A stretch of 64,000 nt of DNA from Desulfoluna spongiiphila (GCF_900101345.1 NZ_FMUX01000006.1:62001-126000); one strand, 5' to 3'. Positions 1-8,006 are shown, counted from the stretch's first letter. Translations and numbers: made by a program. Notes: generated from the letters alone by a model not told the origin.

Positions 1-104
1 GAGAGAAGGCGCCCTGAGTCGGAGAAAAAATCATCAAACATACGGTTGAGGCGGCTGTTGACGGAAGGGGCGGTTGCAAAGGGGTTGAATCTGACAAGTT
101 CCAT
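1..104 (-). CDS. Hsp20-family small heat shock protein, N-terminal fragment
   Basis: The reverse strand carries an ATG at 104 preceded by GGAGGA (111-116), and the frame stays open to the window edge. The visible 34 residues begin MELVRFNPF and contain a NRMFDDFF segment. This is the typical start of bacterial Hsp20/alpha-crystallin chaperones, which hold unfolding proteins in the cytoplasm in an ATP-independent way. The alpha-crystallin domain itself lies outside the window, so the call rests on the N-terminal signature only. The 205 bp between this gene and the divergent gene at 310 are strikingly AT-rich and should hold both promoters. I could not pick out a convincing heat-shock sigma site or CIRCE-type element. 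Confidence 0.7.
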   Translation of the reverse strand, partial: MELVRFNPFATAPSVNSRLNRMFDDFFSDSGRLL

Positions 105-309
105 GGTGTGTCCTCCATTATGATGTGTTGTGCATGTCATGTTGTTCGTTCTTGGTGTTTCTTTCGTTTGAAACAAAAATAGTCATGATCTGATTTGTGT
201 CAACAAAAGAATATGATATTTTTTTGTCATTATCAAAATAAAAAATAAAATAAAAGTAATGAGAATGACGGATGCGCTGATTTTTGGTATAGAAAGGGCA
301 GGAGGTCAT

Positions 310-903
310 ATGAATAAAAAGAACGATCCATTAAACAGGATGGCACATCCCGGCGGAGCGTCCCTGCGGGATCTCATGGGCAAGCAGTCGGTGCGGGCCA
401 CTTTCCGCATCTCATCACGGGCCATTGAGTCCATGGCCGTGGTGGCCGAACACTTCGGCATCAAGCAGAAATCCCTCTTCGACCATCTGGTGGAGGACGT
501 GGAGACCTTAAACGCCATTGCCGGGCGTTTATCCGCCGATGCCATGAAAGAGGTCCCCAGGGTTCAAAAAACCTTTGTCATCAGCCGCCGGACCCTGGAT
601 GCACTGGAGCTGGCCTCGCGCCAGTTCGGTGCCCCCCGGGACGCCCTGGTGGAGTTTTCCATCCAGCGGTTGGGGGAGCTCATCGACGGAGAGCGCAAAC
701 GCCATGCCGTGAGAAAGGCCCTTTTAAAAAGGGTGGAGGAGAGAAAGGCTCTGTTCCATGAGAGCCTCGCTGAGTCGGTTCAGGCCCTGGGAGAGGCAGA
801 TCCCTTTGTGGAGCGACTGGCCCATATCTGCGGCACCCTGGAACATACCGTGGATGATCTGAAGGCCCTGGTCAAACGGGGTGAGGGGCTGGAAGGGTTA
901 TGA
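310..903 (+). CDS. Tandem ribbon-helix-helix-like protein coupled to rlmN
   Basis: A 197-residue protein of no family I can name. It holds an internal duplication: residues 28-67 and 85-124 align without gaps, each with a short beta-like stretch (TFRIS / TFVIS), a helix ending in FG, and a second helix. That is the layout of a ribbon-helix-helix DNA-binding unit (strand-helix-helix), so one chain could supply both halves of the normal RHH dimer. The C-terminal third is predicted helical and charged. The start at 310 is preferred over the in-frame ATG at 259 because GGAGG lies at 301-305. The stop overlaps the rlmN start as ATGA, implying one transcript and translational coupling. The DNA-binding role is inferred; recognition residues cannot be proven from sequence. 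Confidence 0.6.
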   Translation: MNKKNDPLNRMAHPGGASLRDLMGKQSVRATFRISSRAIESMAVVAEHFGIKQKSLFDHLVEDVETLNAIAGRLSADAMKEVPRVQKTFVISRRTLDALELASRQFGAPRDALVEFSIQRLGELIDGERKRHAVRKALLKRVEERKALFHESLAESVQALGEADPFVERLAHICGTLEHTVDDLKALVKRGEGLEGL

Positions 904-1970
904 TGGAACGCCTGCAAGACAAGGCCTCCGAGGGGGTCAACCCTTTTGCCCTGGGGTACGATAGTTTTCGAGAGGCCATGGTGGCGCGCCTGGGGCTGGA
1001 CCGGTATGCATCGGCGGAGCTATATTCCATGGCCGTTCGGTCCGGGGCTGTGGACGTTTCCGCCCTGACGCGCCTTCCGGAGCGGGAGGGGCTGGGCGTA
1101 GCCGTCAAACAGGCCCTGGTGTTTCCGGACCCCCGTCTGGTCACCGTTAAAGAGGCCGACGGCGTGGTGAAATTTACCACCCGCCTCCTCGACGGTCACG
1201 AGGTGGAGTCCGTGGTGCTTCCCATGTTGAACCATTACACCCTGTGCGTCTCCTCCCAGGTGGGATGCAAAAGGGGCTGCCTCTTCTGCACCACTGCCAA
1301 GATGGGGTTCGTTCGGGACCTGACGCCCATGGAGATTCTGGACCAGCTTTATGCGGCGCGCCACAAGCTCTCGTATCCCATTCGGAACATCGTCTTCATG
1401 GGCATGGGAGAGCCCCTGGACAATTTTGGCGCCGTGTCCGAGGCCATCGGTGTCATGAGCGACCAGCGGGGTTTTGATATTCCCTTGAGGCGCATCACCG
1501 TCTCCACGGTGGGGAGCGCCGAAGGCATTGAAAAACTGGGGGCCTCACCCATTTCAGCGGTCAATCTGGCCGTTTCGGTCAACGGGGCAACCGATGAGAT
1601 CCGCTCCCGTCTCATGCCGGTGAACCGCAAAACACCCCTCAAGAGCCTGGTGGAGACCCTGTCCCGTTATCCCTTTGCCCGAAAGGGGGCGCTCTTTGCC
1701 GAGTACATCGTCATCGAAGGGGTCAACGACAGCCCGGAAGACGCCCGGGCCCTGGTGGCGGTCCTCTCCCCCCTTGCCGTGCGTTACAACCTCATCGGCT
1801 TCAATGCAGGCCCCGGGGCCCCTTTCCCCTCCACCTGCCAAAAGGCCGTGGAACGCTTTCGTGATCTTCTCGTGCACGAGGGGGCCTACGTGCGAATCCG
1901 CGCTTCCAAAGGGCGCGACCTCGTTGCCGGTTGCGGACAGCTGGGGAAAAAAAGTGTGTCTTCTGTGTGA
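900..1970 (+). CDS. rlmN: 23S rRNA adenine-2503 C2-methyltransferase (RlmN family radical SAM)
   Basis: A 356-residue radical SAM enzyme. The cluster motif is C123-x3-C127-x2-C130 inside SSQVGCKRGCLFC, followed by GMGEP (SAM binding). RlmN enzymes methylate C2 of A2503 in 23S rRNA and A37 in some tRNAs using two further cysteines. Here these match C116 (in TLCVSSQ) and C345 (in AGCGQL near the C-terminus), so the full catalytic set is present. Length is slightly below the E. coli enzyme (about 384). The start overlaps the upstream stop by ATGA; a second ATG follows directly at 903. The Cfr-type relatives share the motifs, but overall layout and chromosomal context favour RlmN. A palindromic repeat starts 21 bp after the stop. 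Confidence 0.85.
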   Translation: MMERLQDKASEGVNPFALGYDSFREAMVARLGLDRYASAELYSMAVRSGAVDVSALTRLPEREGLGVAVKQALVFPDPRLVTVKEADGVVKFTTRLLDGHEVESVVLPMLNHYTLCVSSQVGCKRGCLFCTTAKMGFVRDLTPMEILDQLYAARHKLSYPIRNIVFMGMGEPLDNFGAVSEAIGVMSDQRGFDIPLRRITVSTVGSAEGIEKLGASPISAVNLAVSVNGATDEIRSRLMPVNRKTPLKSLVETLSRYPFARKGALFAEYIVIEGVNDSPEDARALVAVLSPLAVRYNLIGFNAGPGAPFPSTCQKAVERFRDLLVHEGAYVRIRASKGRDLVAGCGQLGKKSVSSV

Positions 1971-1991
1971 AAAGTAAAAAGTCAAAAGCAT

Positions 1992-2146
1992 GCCTCCGGT
2001 GGCGAGGTGTGCCACCTTGAAAGCAGGTTGCGAATGCGTTTTCCCCTTCGTTCCTCAGGGAAAATCACATTCGCCTTTGATCTATATTCTAAAACCTGTT
2101 TGTTAAATTTTTTTAAAAGTTTAACCCCGGCAGGGCCACCGGAGGC
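1992..2146. repeat. Dispersed intergenic palindromic repeat, copy 1 (complete, about 155 bp)
   Basis: This copy is bounded by a perfect 12-bp inverted repeat, GCCTCCGGTGGC (1992-2003) and GCCACCGGAGGC (2135-2146). Just inside the left end is a small hairpin (GAGGTGTGCCACCT), then GCAGGTTGCGAATGCG. Inside the right end are AAACCTGTTTGTTAAA and CCCCGGCAGGG, followed outside by TTTTT. The same left and right modules recur at 8007, 11690, 28309, 30809, 39506, 40960 and in part at 4261. The copy begins 21 bp after the rlmN stop. It has no open frame, so it is more like a REP/BIME or non-autonomous element than a gene. Confidence 0.8.
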
Positions 2147-2289
2147 CTTTTTGAACGGTGCGCGGTGGAGAGACGGCTTTGCCTGGGGCTGTCCATGTAT
2201 AGATCGTGACTGGCCGTGTTTTGCGGTCATCCTAACCAAAATCATATAGCGTTGCTCGTTTGAGCAGGGCCATCGGAGGTCATATACCC

Positions 2290-3126
2290 ATGAAACGAAT
2301 CGGAGCCCACGTGAGTGCGGCAGGGGGCGTGGAGAACGCGCCGTTGAACGCTGCGGCCATCGGGGCCACGGCCTTTGCCGTGTTTACGAAGAACCAGCGG
2401 CAGTGGAAAGCCAAGCCCCTGACGGAAAAGAGCATCGCCGCCTTTAAGGCCAACTGCGAAGAACACGGTTACCTGCCGGGGCACATCCTGCCCCACGACA
2501 GCTACCTGATTAACCTGGGGCACCCGGAGGCCGAGGCCCTTGCCAAGTCCCGGGATGCCTTTGTGGATGAGATGGCCAGGGTGCGCCAGCTGGGGCTGGA
2601 CCGGTTGAATTTTCATCCCGGCAGTCACTTGAAGAAAATGGATGAAGCGGCCTGCATCGCACGCATTGCCGAGTCCATCAACCTCGCCCACAAAGAGGTG
2701 CCCGGGGTCTGCGCCGTCATTGAGAACACCGCGGGGCAGGGAACCAACCTGGGGTACCGGTTCGAGCACCTGCGGGACATCATCGACGGGGTGGAGGACA
2801 AAGAGCGGGTGGGGGTGTGTCTCGACACCTGCCACGCCTTTACCTCCGGGTACGATTTAAGGACGGCCGAGGCCTGCGACGACACCTTTGCCCGTTTTGA
2901 CGAGGTGGTGGGGTTTTCGAGCCTTATGGGCATGCACCTGAACGATTCCAAGCCGGAGCTGGGCAAGAGGGTTGACCGTCATGCTTCTCTGGGCAAGGGG
3001 ATGTTGGGGCTGGAGGTGTTTCGCTATATCATGAACGATGCACGGTTCGAAGAAATCCCCATGGTCCTTGAGACACCCGACAGCGATATCTGGCACGAGG
3101 AGTTATTACTTCTCCGCTCTTTGTAA
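2290..3126 (+). CDS. nfo: Endonuclease IV (apurinic/apyrimidinic endonuclease)
   Basis: A 278-residue member of the AP endonuclease 2 family (E. coli Nfo is 285). It cuts DNA 5' of abasic sites in base excision repair and uses three zinc ions. The metal-ligand motifs are all visible in order: [32 protein letters not shown], the RHASLGKG segment and LETPD near the C-terminus. The N-terminus [10 protein letters not shown] is the family hallmark. The start at ATG 2290 is chosen over an upstream in-frame codon at 2260 because GGAGG lies at 2276-2280 and the family begins with this Met. The gene is followed by a strong terminator and is probably monocistronic. Confidence 0.95.
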   Translation: MKRIGAHVSAAGGVENAPLNAAAIGATAFAVFTKNQRQWKAKPLTEKSIAAFKANCEEHGYLPGHILPHDSYLINLGHPEAEALAKSRDAFVDEMARVRQLGLDRLNFHPGSHLKKMDEAACIARIAESINLAHKEVPGVCAVIENTAGQGTNLGYRFEHLRDIIDGVEDKERVGVCLDTCHAFTSGYDLRTAEACDDTFARFDEVVGFSSLMGMHLNDSKPELGKRVDRHASLGKGMLGLEVFRYIMNDARFEEIPMVLETPDSDIWHEELLLLRSL

Positions 3127-3172
3127 TAGAAAATATTTCATAAAATTCAATCCCTCATGGGGGATATCAGAA

Positions 3173-3206
3173 GCCCTTTCACTGGAAACAGTGAAAGGGC
3201 TTTTTT
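3173..3206 (+). terminator. Rho-independent terminator after nfo
   Basis: A perfect 12-bp stem GCCCTTTCACTG / CAGTGAAAGGGC closes on a GAAA tetraloop and is followed directly by six T residues. It lies 47 bp after the nfo stop. Confidence 0.9.
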
Positions 3207-3499
3207 GTTGCCTTCGCCAAGGTGACATTCCCAATTGTTCACTCCGGGCTCGCAATGGGACAGGACAATGGAAATGCTTGAAGGACGGGGGGTTGGGTCT
3301 TGTTTTGGATGGTAGTTATCCGGTGTGCGGGGGGGTGAATGCTATGTCGTTTCTTTGAAGTGTTTCTTTATACTGATCATTCTAATGGGCGTTTTTTTTA
3401 CCGGAAGTTAAAAAAACCTGTACAGTCATCTCGTGATTTAGTAATATCCGTTTTTTGGTTAGGGTTGTTGGAATGAAAGTAGAAGGAAAGAGGTTGGAA

Positions 3500-3730
3500 A
3501 TGGTGACGACAAAATTGTGTTCAAAGTGTGGTGAGGAGAAGCCGATTAGTGAGTATTATCGGCAGAAAGGTGGGAAAGACGGGCTACGGGCAGCATGCAA
3601 GAAATGCTTCATCAAAGCCAATACGGAGTACAGGGCTCGAAGCAGTGATAAGCTTCGCATGGGTTCTAAAGAGTATTTCCGTAACTTGAAAAAAGTCAAA
3701 GCAAGCTACGAATATGAGACAGTGAATTAA
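3500..3730 (+). CDS. Small zinc-ribbon protein (HNH-endonuclease-like N-terminal motif)
   Basis: A 76-residue basic protein with two CxxC pairs, CSKCGEEKP and CKKCF, about 23 residues apart. The spacing and the intervening SEYYRQKGGKDGLR stretch are typical of the zinc-binding N-terminal module of phage and mobile HNH nucleases. The nuclease core itself is absent, so this is either a stand-alone zinc ribbon or a remnant. Start 3500 is chosen because AGGAAAGAGG precedes it; ATG 3473 would add nine residues. The coding sequence and its flanks are clearly richer in A+T than the neighbouring genes, suggesting transfer. No partner gene lies next to it. The 373 bp between nfo and this gene hold the nfo terminator and nothing else I can identify. 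Confidence 0.5.
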   Translation: MVTTKLCSKCGEEKPISEYYRQKGGKDGLRAACKKCFIKANTEYRARSSDKLRMGSKEYFRNLKKVKASYEYETVN

Positions 3731-4328
3731 TCTCGTGGTACGTTGACGGCATGAAAAGCATGGCAGCCCATGGGATATGCAATCCAATGGCAGATCCCAT
3801 GGGAATGCTAATAAGCTGCTAAAGAAGAAAAATTTTTCATGTTCCCTGTTGCTTCAGGTGTGCCGGTACGATGAATGCAGCGGCCGGTTCCGTATGCTTA
3901 CCCCCATCTGTCCTGCTGCGGTGCGGCCCGGAGCCTTATACCCTTGGCGATCTTCGCTGCACGGCCTTTCCACCACAGCATACCCCTGCGCCTCGGGCGC
4001 ACCCCCCTTGGCGTTCCCTTCGGTAAGACCTCCATTTTTTTATCCCCACAGAGCTTAATCTGCTCATTTGACCTTACAACATACAGGATTGAGTTAGCCC
4101 GGATATTTCACGAGTCGGGTGCATCCATATTCAAGGCATCAGAGTTTCAGAAAGCAAACTTTTCCAGGATCCTCCGAAACAATGTCGACTTTTTTACACC
4201 CGTGCTTCGTCTCGCTCGCCCTTCAGGGCGATCAAGACGAAGCACAGGTGCATCAGGAACGTTTTTTGCGGAGCTTTTTTTCAATAAAGCGACCCGCCGG
4301 AGGCCTATGCGGAGTAGTCACCCGTATT
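3731..4328. other. Intergenic stretch without a convincing gene
   Basis: Nearly 600 bp separate the zinc-ribbon gene from the 3' end of the NAD-salvage operon. Its left part is AT-rich and its middle (about 3860-4060) is GC-rich with overlapping short open frames but no ribosome-binding site or recognisable protein. A dyad around 4203-4245 (TGCTTCGTCTCGCTCGCC pairing with GGGCGATCAAGACGAAGCA) forms a long imperfect hairpin. The last part contains a truncated dispersed repeat (4261-4304). I see no RNA gene. Confidence 0.5.
4261..4304. repeat. Dispersed palindromic repeat, right-end fragment
   Basis: The segment GTTTTTTGCGGAGC, a T-run, CAATAAAGCGACC and then CGCCGGAGGC matches almost base for base the right end of the copy at 8007-8163. 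No matching left end is obvious, so this looks like a truncated copy. The phrase CCATATTCAAGGC occurs upstream of both loci (about 4125 and 7962), suggesting that the shared unit extends further. Confidence 0.55.
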
Positions 4329-5444
4329 TTAGTAGACGTCGCGGGTGCCACCATAGGTGAGGAGCTCAGGGGGCCTTCCTGCCGTGGCTTTGACCTTTTT
4401 TTCCTTGAGGCTTTCGATGGTGTAGTGGGTTCGGATCATTTTTCTGAAGTTTGCCGGATCGATGGGTTTTTCCAGCACCGCTTCGTAAATGCACCGAAGC
4501 TCCGTCCAGGTGAACCGTTCGTCAAGGAGGGCAAAGGCGATGGGGGTGTAAGAGATTTTGCCCTTGAGTCGTTCGTGGAAGTCGAAGAGGACCCCCCGAT
4601 GGAACGGAGACATGGGCGGGGTGTTGCCGTTGATGAGTTTTCGCAAGGGGAACCAGTCCCCTTTTCGGTGGGACACGGCTTTTTCAGGGACCAGGGCAAA
4701 GTAGCTGGTGACCAGATGGCGGGCCTCGTCGTAGGTCTTGAGCTGCTCCATCCAGGTCTGTGTCAGGCCGGTCATGGTGTTGAGGATGCGTGTGGCGCAC
4801 ACCTCAAGGTCTCCGCCCTCTGACGGGGTAAAGGGGAGGAAGGGAAGGGCCCGCAGCTCGGGGCGCCCCGGTTTGGGGGGCAGCAGGACCTGTATTTCTC
4901 CTTCGGAAAAGGCGGCAAGGACCATCTCCACCGAGACCGTTGGCAGGGGGCAGGTGGTTTTGGCGCTGTAGATGCTCGGCTCGCTCCCGGCCTTTGTGGC
5001 GTGCCATTCCCCTCCCTTTGACAGGGGGAGAAGGTCCTCTTCGTGGGCGAGGCTGTCCACCATGCGGGCGTAGGGCGTAGAAAAATATTTGCCGTAGACA
5101 TCGGAGTCGTCAATGTGCAGCTGGATGCCGTTTCGCCTGCAGTACTCTGCCTTGGAGCGATTCCAGATACGGTTGTCCATGTATGGGTTGCCGTCGATAT
5201 AGGTGACCTCGGTGCCCCCCTTTTTGTGGTGGGTGGTCACGGAAAAGAGGTGGGTCCAGGCAAGCCCCAGCTGATCCTTGAGATAGTGCTCCAGGGAGCG
5301 GGTGTGCTCGGTTCCTGTGATGACATGCACTTCATGCCCGTGGGCCACCAGTTCCCGGCTCAATCTGGAAAAAAAATCGGGGAAGGTGTCGGCCACCCCG
5401 TGGACATCGATGCCCAGCCTGATGATTTCGTCCTTATGGTTCAT
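4329..5444 (-). CDS. HAD-like domain fused to NrtR-type Nudix/winged-helix regulator
   Basis: A 371-residue two-part protein. Residues 7-125 form a HAD-like domain: IDVHGV (D13, with His15 where HAD phosphatases have the second Asp), motif II VITGT (T43), K98, and IDDSD (D112, D113). Residues 165-270 resemble a Nudix fold with a degenerate box (CATRILNTMTGL lacks the catalytic glutamates), followed by the WMEQLKTY segment. Residues 295-366 match the winged helix of NrtR (FTWTELRCIYEAVL, ending GRPPELLTYGG). NrtR proteins repress NAD biosynthesis genes and sense ADP-ribose or NAD derivatives. The gene is last in an operon with pncA and pncB, four bases after the pncA stop, which supports a NAD regulatory role. 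The start at 5444 fits the HAD core better than the frame-open upstream codon at 5486. The HAD role is unknown. Confidence 0.7.
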   Translation of the reverse strand: MNHKDEIIRLGIDVHGVADTFPDFFSRLSRELVAHGHEVHVITGTEHTRSLEHYLKDQLGLAWTHLFSVTTHHKKGGTEVTYIDGNPYMDNRIWNRSKAEYCRRNGIQLHIDDSDVYGKYFSTPYARMVDSLAHEEDLLPLSKGGEWHATKAGSEPSIYSAKTTCPLPTVSVEMVLAAFSEGEIQVLLPPKPGRPELRALPFLPFTPSEGGDLEVCATRILNTMTGLTQTWMEQLKTYDEARHLVTSYFALVPEKAVSHRKGDWFPLRKLINGNTPPMSPFHRGVLFDFHERLKGKISYTPIAFALLDERFTWTELRCIYEAVLEKPIDPANFRKMIRTHYTIESLKEKKVKATAGRPPELLTYGGTRDVY

Positions 5445-5448
5445 GCGT

Positions 5449-6222
5449 TTAGTCAATATCCTCGGTGGTGGTGGCGGTGCGAACACCGGCCGTTGCCATA
5501 TCGGTGAAAAAAGCGTCGCTTAAGTGTTCAAAACCCGCAACCGGGCTCATGGCGTCGGTTAAGAGGACCACACGTTCAGCCAGAACGGGGCGGGCGGAGA
5601 CCAGGTCCCGGACGCTGTCGGCCACGCAGTGGGAAGAGGCTTCTCCGGCGACATAGATCTCATCGAACCCAGAGAGATCGTCCAGAAGGGACCGGTGGAA
5701 CACGGAGGCGGGGTCCCCCTCCCGCATCACCTTGGGCTGGAAGATGGAGAAGTGCTCCGTGTACCGCGAGGCGCCCTTGGGGAGCATCACAAGGTCGGTG
5801 TGCCGGTTGGCCCACCTGCTCAAGATGGTGTCCAGGGGGTGGTACACCCCATGGCCCCAGGTGCCCAAAAGGCAGTGGGGAGGCCAGATCACATGGGTGC
5901 CGCAGGCCTCCATGTAAGTCTGGCTCCATGGTTGGTCCTCGGGGTTGGAGGCCCGCCAGTGCCCGCTTTGCACCTCGTCTGCGGTGATGGCCGTAAAGGG
6001 GGCCGGCGGGTTGCCGGAGCGGTCCGCCCACCATGCGGGGTGGGCAATGTGCATGCGGTTGTGGGAGTCTAAGGTCACCACCACGCGGGAGAACGCGTCG
6101 CCGTTCATTTCGATAAAATCGGTGAGGCGCTCCATGTCCCGGCTCGCCCCTTCCACAAACAACTCCCCGGTGGGGTCGCAAAATGAGTTCTGGGGGTCGA
6201 TGATCAACAGGATACGTTTCAT
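5449..6222 (-). CDS. pncA: Nicotinamidase (isochorismatase-fold amidohydrolase)
   Basis: A 257-residue cysteine hydrolase that converts nicotinamide to nicotinate for NAD salvage. The catalytic triad is visible: D9 in IIDPQNSF, the Lys in LPKGASRY, and the nucleophile Cys in GEASSHCVADS. The metal site DSHNRMHIAHP is present. It is longer than E. coli PncA (about 213) owing to insertions between the metal site and the active Lys. The true start is ATG 6222 with GAGGAG in front; upstream in-frame codons only extend into the spacer. It lies 71 bp after pncB and four bases before the regulator gene, so all three are probably one minus-strand operon. Confidence 0.85.
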   Translation of the reverse strand: MKRILLIIDPQNSFCDPTGELFVEGASRDMERLTDFIEMNGDAFSRVVVTLDSHNRMHIAHPAWWADRSGNPPAPFTAITADEVQSGHWRASNPEDQPWSQTYMEACGTHVIWPPHCLLGTWGHGVYHPLDTILSRWANRHTDLVMLPKGASRYTEHFSIFQPKVMREGDPASVFHRSLLDDLSGFDEIYVAGEASSHCVADSVRDLVSARPVLAERVVLLTDAMSPVAGFEHLSDAFFTDMATAGVRTATTTEDID

Positions 6223-6293
6223 GTCTTGTCTCCTCATGCCGTTTTTTGTGCACATAAAAGGGCCGAGGCCGGGGGCCGGGCCCCCGGTTTGCG

Positions 6294-7469
6294 TCAGCTC
6301 TTTCCAAACACCCGCTTCATGTAATCCAGGTAGCCCTGGTCGTCGCACATCTGCTTGCCCGGAGAGTCGGAGAGCTTGGCCACGGGTGTGTCCTGGCAGC
6401 GGGTCATCTTGATGACGATCTGAAGGGGCTCGCCCACCACGTCGTTGGTGAGGTTGGTGCCGATGCCGAAGTAGGTGATGAGGCGGTCCTTGAAGTGACG
6501 GGCGATTTCAATGGCCCTGGGAAAACTCAGGCCGTCGCTGAAGACCCCCACCTTGGAGGCAGCCTCGATGCGCAGGCTCTGGTAGTGGGTGATGAGATCC
6601 TCCCCCCAGGCGATGGGGTCGCCGCTGTCGTGGCGGCATCCGTCGAAGAGTTTGGCAAAGTACATGTCGAAATCTTTGAGGAAGGCCTTGAAACCGGCCA
6701 CATCGGAGAGGGCGATGCCCAGGTCTCCCCGGTACTCCTGGGCCCAGTGCTCCAGGGCGAATTTCTGGCTGTCCACGAGCCGGGGCCCCAGGGCCTGGCA
6801 GGCCATGAGCCACTCGTGGGCCATGGTCCCCACGGGTGTGAGATCGTATTTCCAGGCGAAGTAGACGTTGCTGGTACCCATGAAGTTGTCTGGGATGGCC
6901 TCTTTCAGGGTTTTGACAATGGTCTCGTGCCACTGCCTGGAAAAACGGCGGCGCGTGCCGAAATCTGAGAACTTCAGGGCCATGCCCTTGCTGTTTTCGG
7001 ATTTGACAAGGTCGATCTTGGCCTGGAGCCTTGAGAGCCCCTCGGAGAGGTCGGCGTCCGGGTGGTGGTTGCGGAAATACAGTTCGTTGATGATGGCAAG
7101 GACCGGCACCTCATACAAGATGGTGTGGAGCCAGGGTCCCTTGATCCTCAGGACATAATCGTCCCCTTCCATTTCCGAGGTGATGAAATCGCGCTTGAGC
7201 TGAAAGAGACGGAGGAATTCGATGAAATCACGCTTGATAAAGCGAAGGCTCTGAAGGAAGTCGAGCTCTTCATCGGTGAAGCGAAGGCTGCAGATGTGGT
7301 CCAGTTCTCGGTCTATTCCGTCTATGACGGGGGCAAAGTCGATGCCTAAATTCCGGCAGCGGAATTCATACTCCACTTCCGCCCAGGGAAACTGATGAAG
7401 AACGCCCTGCATCATGGTGAGTTTGTACAGGTCGGTGTCCAGCAATGATTGAATGATCGGGGTTGTCAA
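6294..7469 (-). CDS. pncB: Nicotinate phosphoribosyltransferase
   Basis: A protein of about 391 residues, the usual length for PncB (about 400). It joins nicotinate to PRPP with ATP hydrolysis, giving nicotinate mononucleotide in the Preiss-Handler route. Family signatures are SLLDTDLYKLTM at the N-terminus, EFRCRN, FSDFGTRRRFS, GTSNVYFAWKYDLTP, GTMAHEW (the segment holding the phosphorylated His of enteric enzymes), RHDSGDP and YFGIGTNLTND. I prefer the TTG start at 7469, giving MTTPIIQSLLDTD as in relatives, with GGAG nine bases upstream. A GTG at 7484 or ATG at 7511 are alternatives. It is the first gene of the pncB-pncA-regulator operon. Confidence 0.9.
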   Translation of the reverse strand: MTTPIIQSLLDTDLYKLTMMQGVLHQFPWAEVEYEFRCRNLGIDFAPVIDGIDRELDHICSLRFTDEELDFLQSLRFIKRDFIEFLRLFQLKRDFITSEMEGDDYVLRIKGPWLHTILYEVPVLAIINELYFRNHHPDADLSEGLSRLQAKIDLVKSENSKGMALKFSDFGTRRRFSRQWHETIVKTLKEAIPDNFMGTSNVYFAWKYDLTPVGTMAHEWLMACQALGPRLVDSQKFALEHWAQEYRGDLGIALSDVAGFKAFLKDFDMYFAKLFDGCRHDSGDPIAWGEDLITHYQSLRIEAASKVGVFSDGLSFPRAIEIARHFKDRLITYFGIGTNLTNDVVGEPLQIVIKMTRCQDTPVAKLSDSPGKQMCDDQGYLDYMKRVFGKS

Positions 7470-7661
7470 CGGATGGATCTCCACATGTTGTGGCGCCGAA
7501 AAAGGCGGCAAGCTCTCAAGGGGACCCCTGCGACGGGGCCTCCCGGAGTCAAACTCCGCAGCGCGCTGCGGAAGGGCGAATGCATCGAGCCCGGATGGCC
7601 GTTTTGCAGCCGTTTCAACCGGGTTGATGGTCTTTGGGGGATCATCCGGGCATTAGCCAAA

Positions 7662-7720
7662 GGTATACCCACTGCATCAAATGTCAAGCCGAATTTTTGT
7701 CGTTTATACCAAAACTATAC
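7662..7720 (-). promoter_or_regulatory. Candidate promoter/operator region of the NAD salvage operon
   Basis: About 190 bp upstream of pncB the minus strand reads TTGACA (7687-7682), then 14 bases, then TATACC within the palindrome GGTATACC (7662-7669). Further upstream are two TATAC boxes (7705-7709 and 7716-7720) in the phrase TTTATACCAAAACTATAC. The clustering of TATAC elements around a -35-like box looks like a repressor target, and a NrtR-type regulator is encoded in this operon. Spacing to the -10 is short, so the promoter call is weak. Confidence 0.3.
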
Positions 7721-8006
7721 TCCCCGGCGGGTAAGCGTGCAATATCAATGGCTGGCCGCTGTCCTCGGTTGCCTGGATTCGTCTTCGGGATCACCATGAA
7801 CAGGGGGGGAGACCCGGTCTCCGGCAGAGGGGGTTGCCGGTGAATGATGACTTGGGGTGGTATCATTTCGCTCGAGTACAGGTCTGGCCAAACCTACCGG
7901 GCCTTTTGTGTGGTTCGGCCCCAAATTCCGCTTTCTTCCACTCTGAAATAAACAATCACACCCATATTCAAGGCCCCAGAGCTCAGGTCAAACGCATTTA
8001 GACGTT

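Noticed and set aside
118..309. 63-codon minus-strand frame in the AT-rich region next to the Hsp20 gene
   Set aside because: Composition reflects the AT-rich promoter region; no start signal and no homology expected.
1971..2259. Possible small genes within the repeat after rlmN (80- and 87-codon frames on both strands)
   Set aside because: Both frames are made of the palindromic repeat itself and do not have a start signal.
3500..3730. Complete HNH endonuclease
   Set aside because: Only the zinc-ribbon part is present; the His-Asn-His core is absent from the frame and its flanks.
3777..4360. Overlapping 93- and 161-codon plus-strand frames in the gap before the NAD operon
   Set aside because: No ribosome-binding site, biased composition and they run into a dispersed repeat; treated as non-coding.
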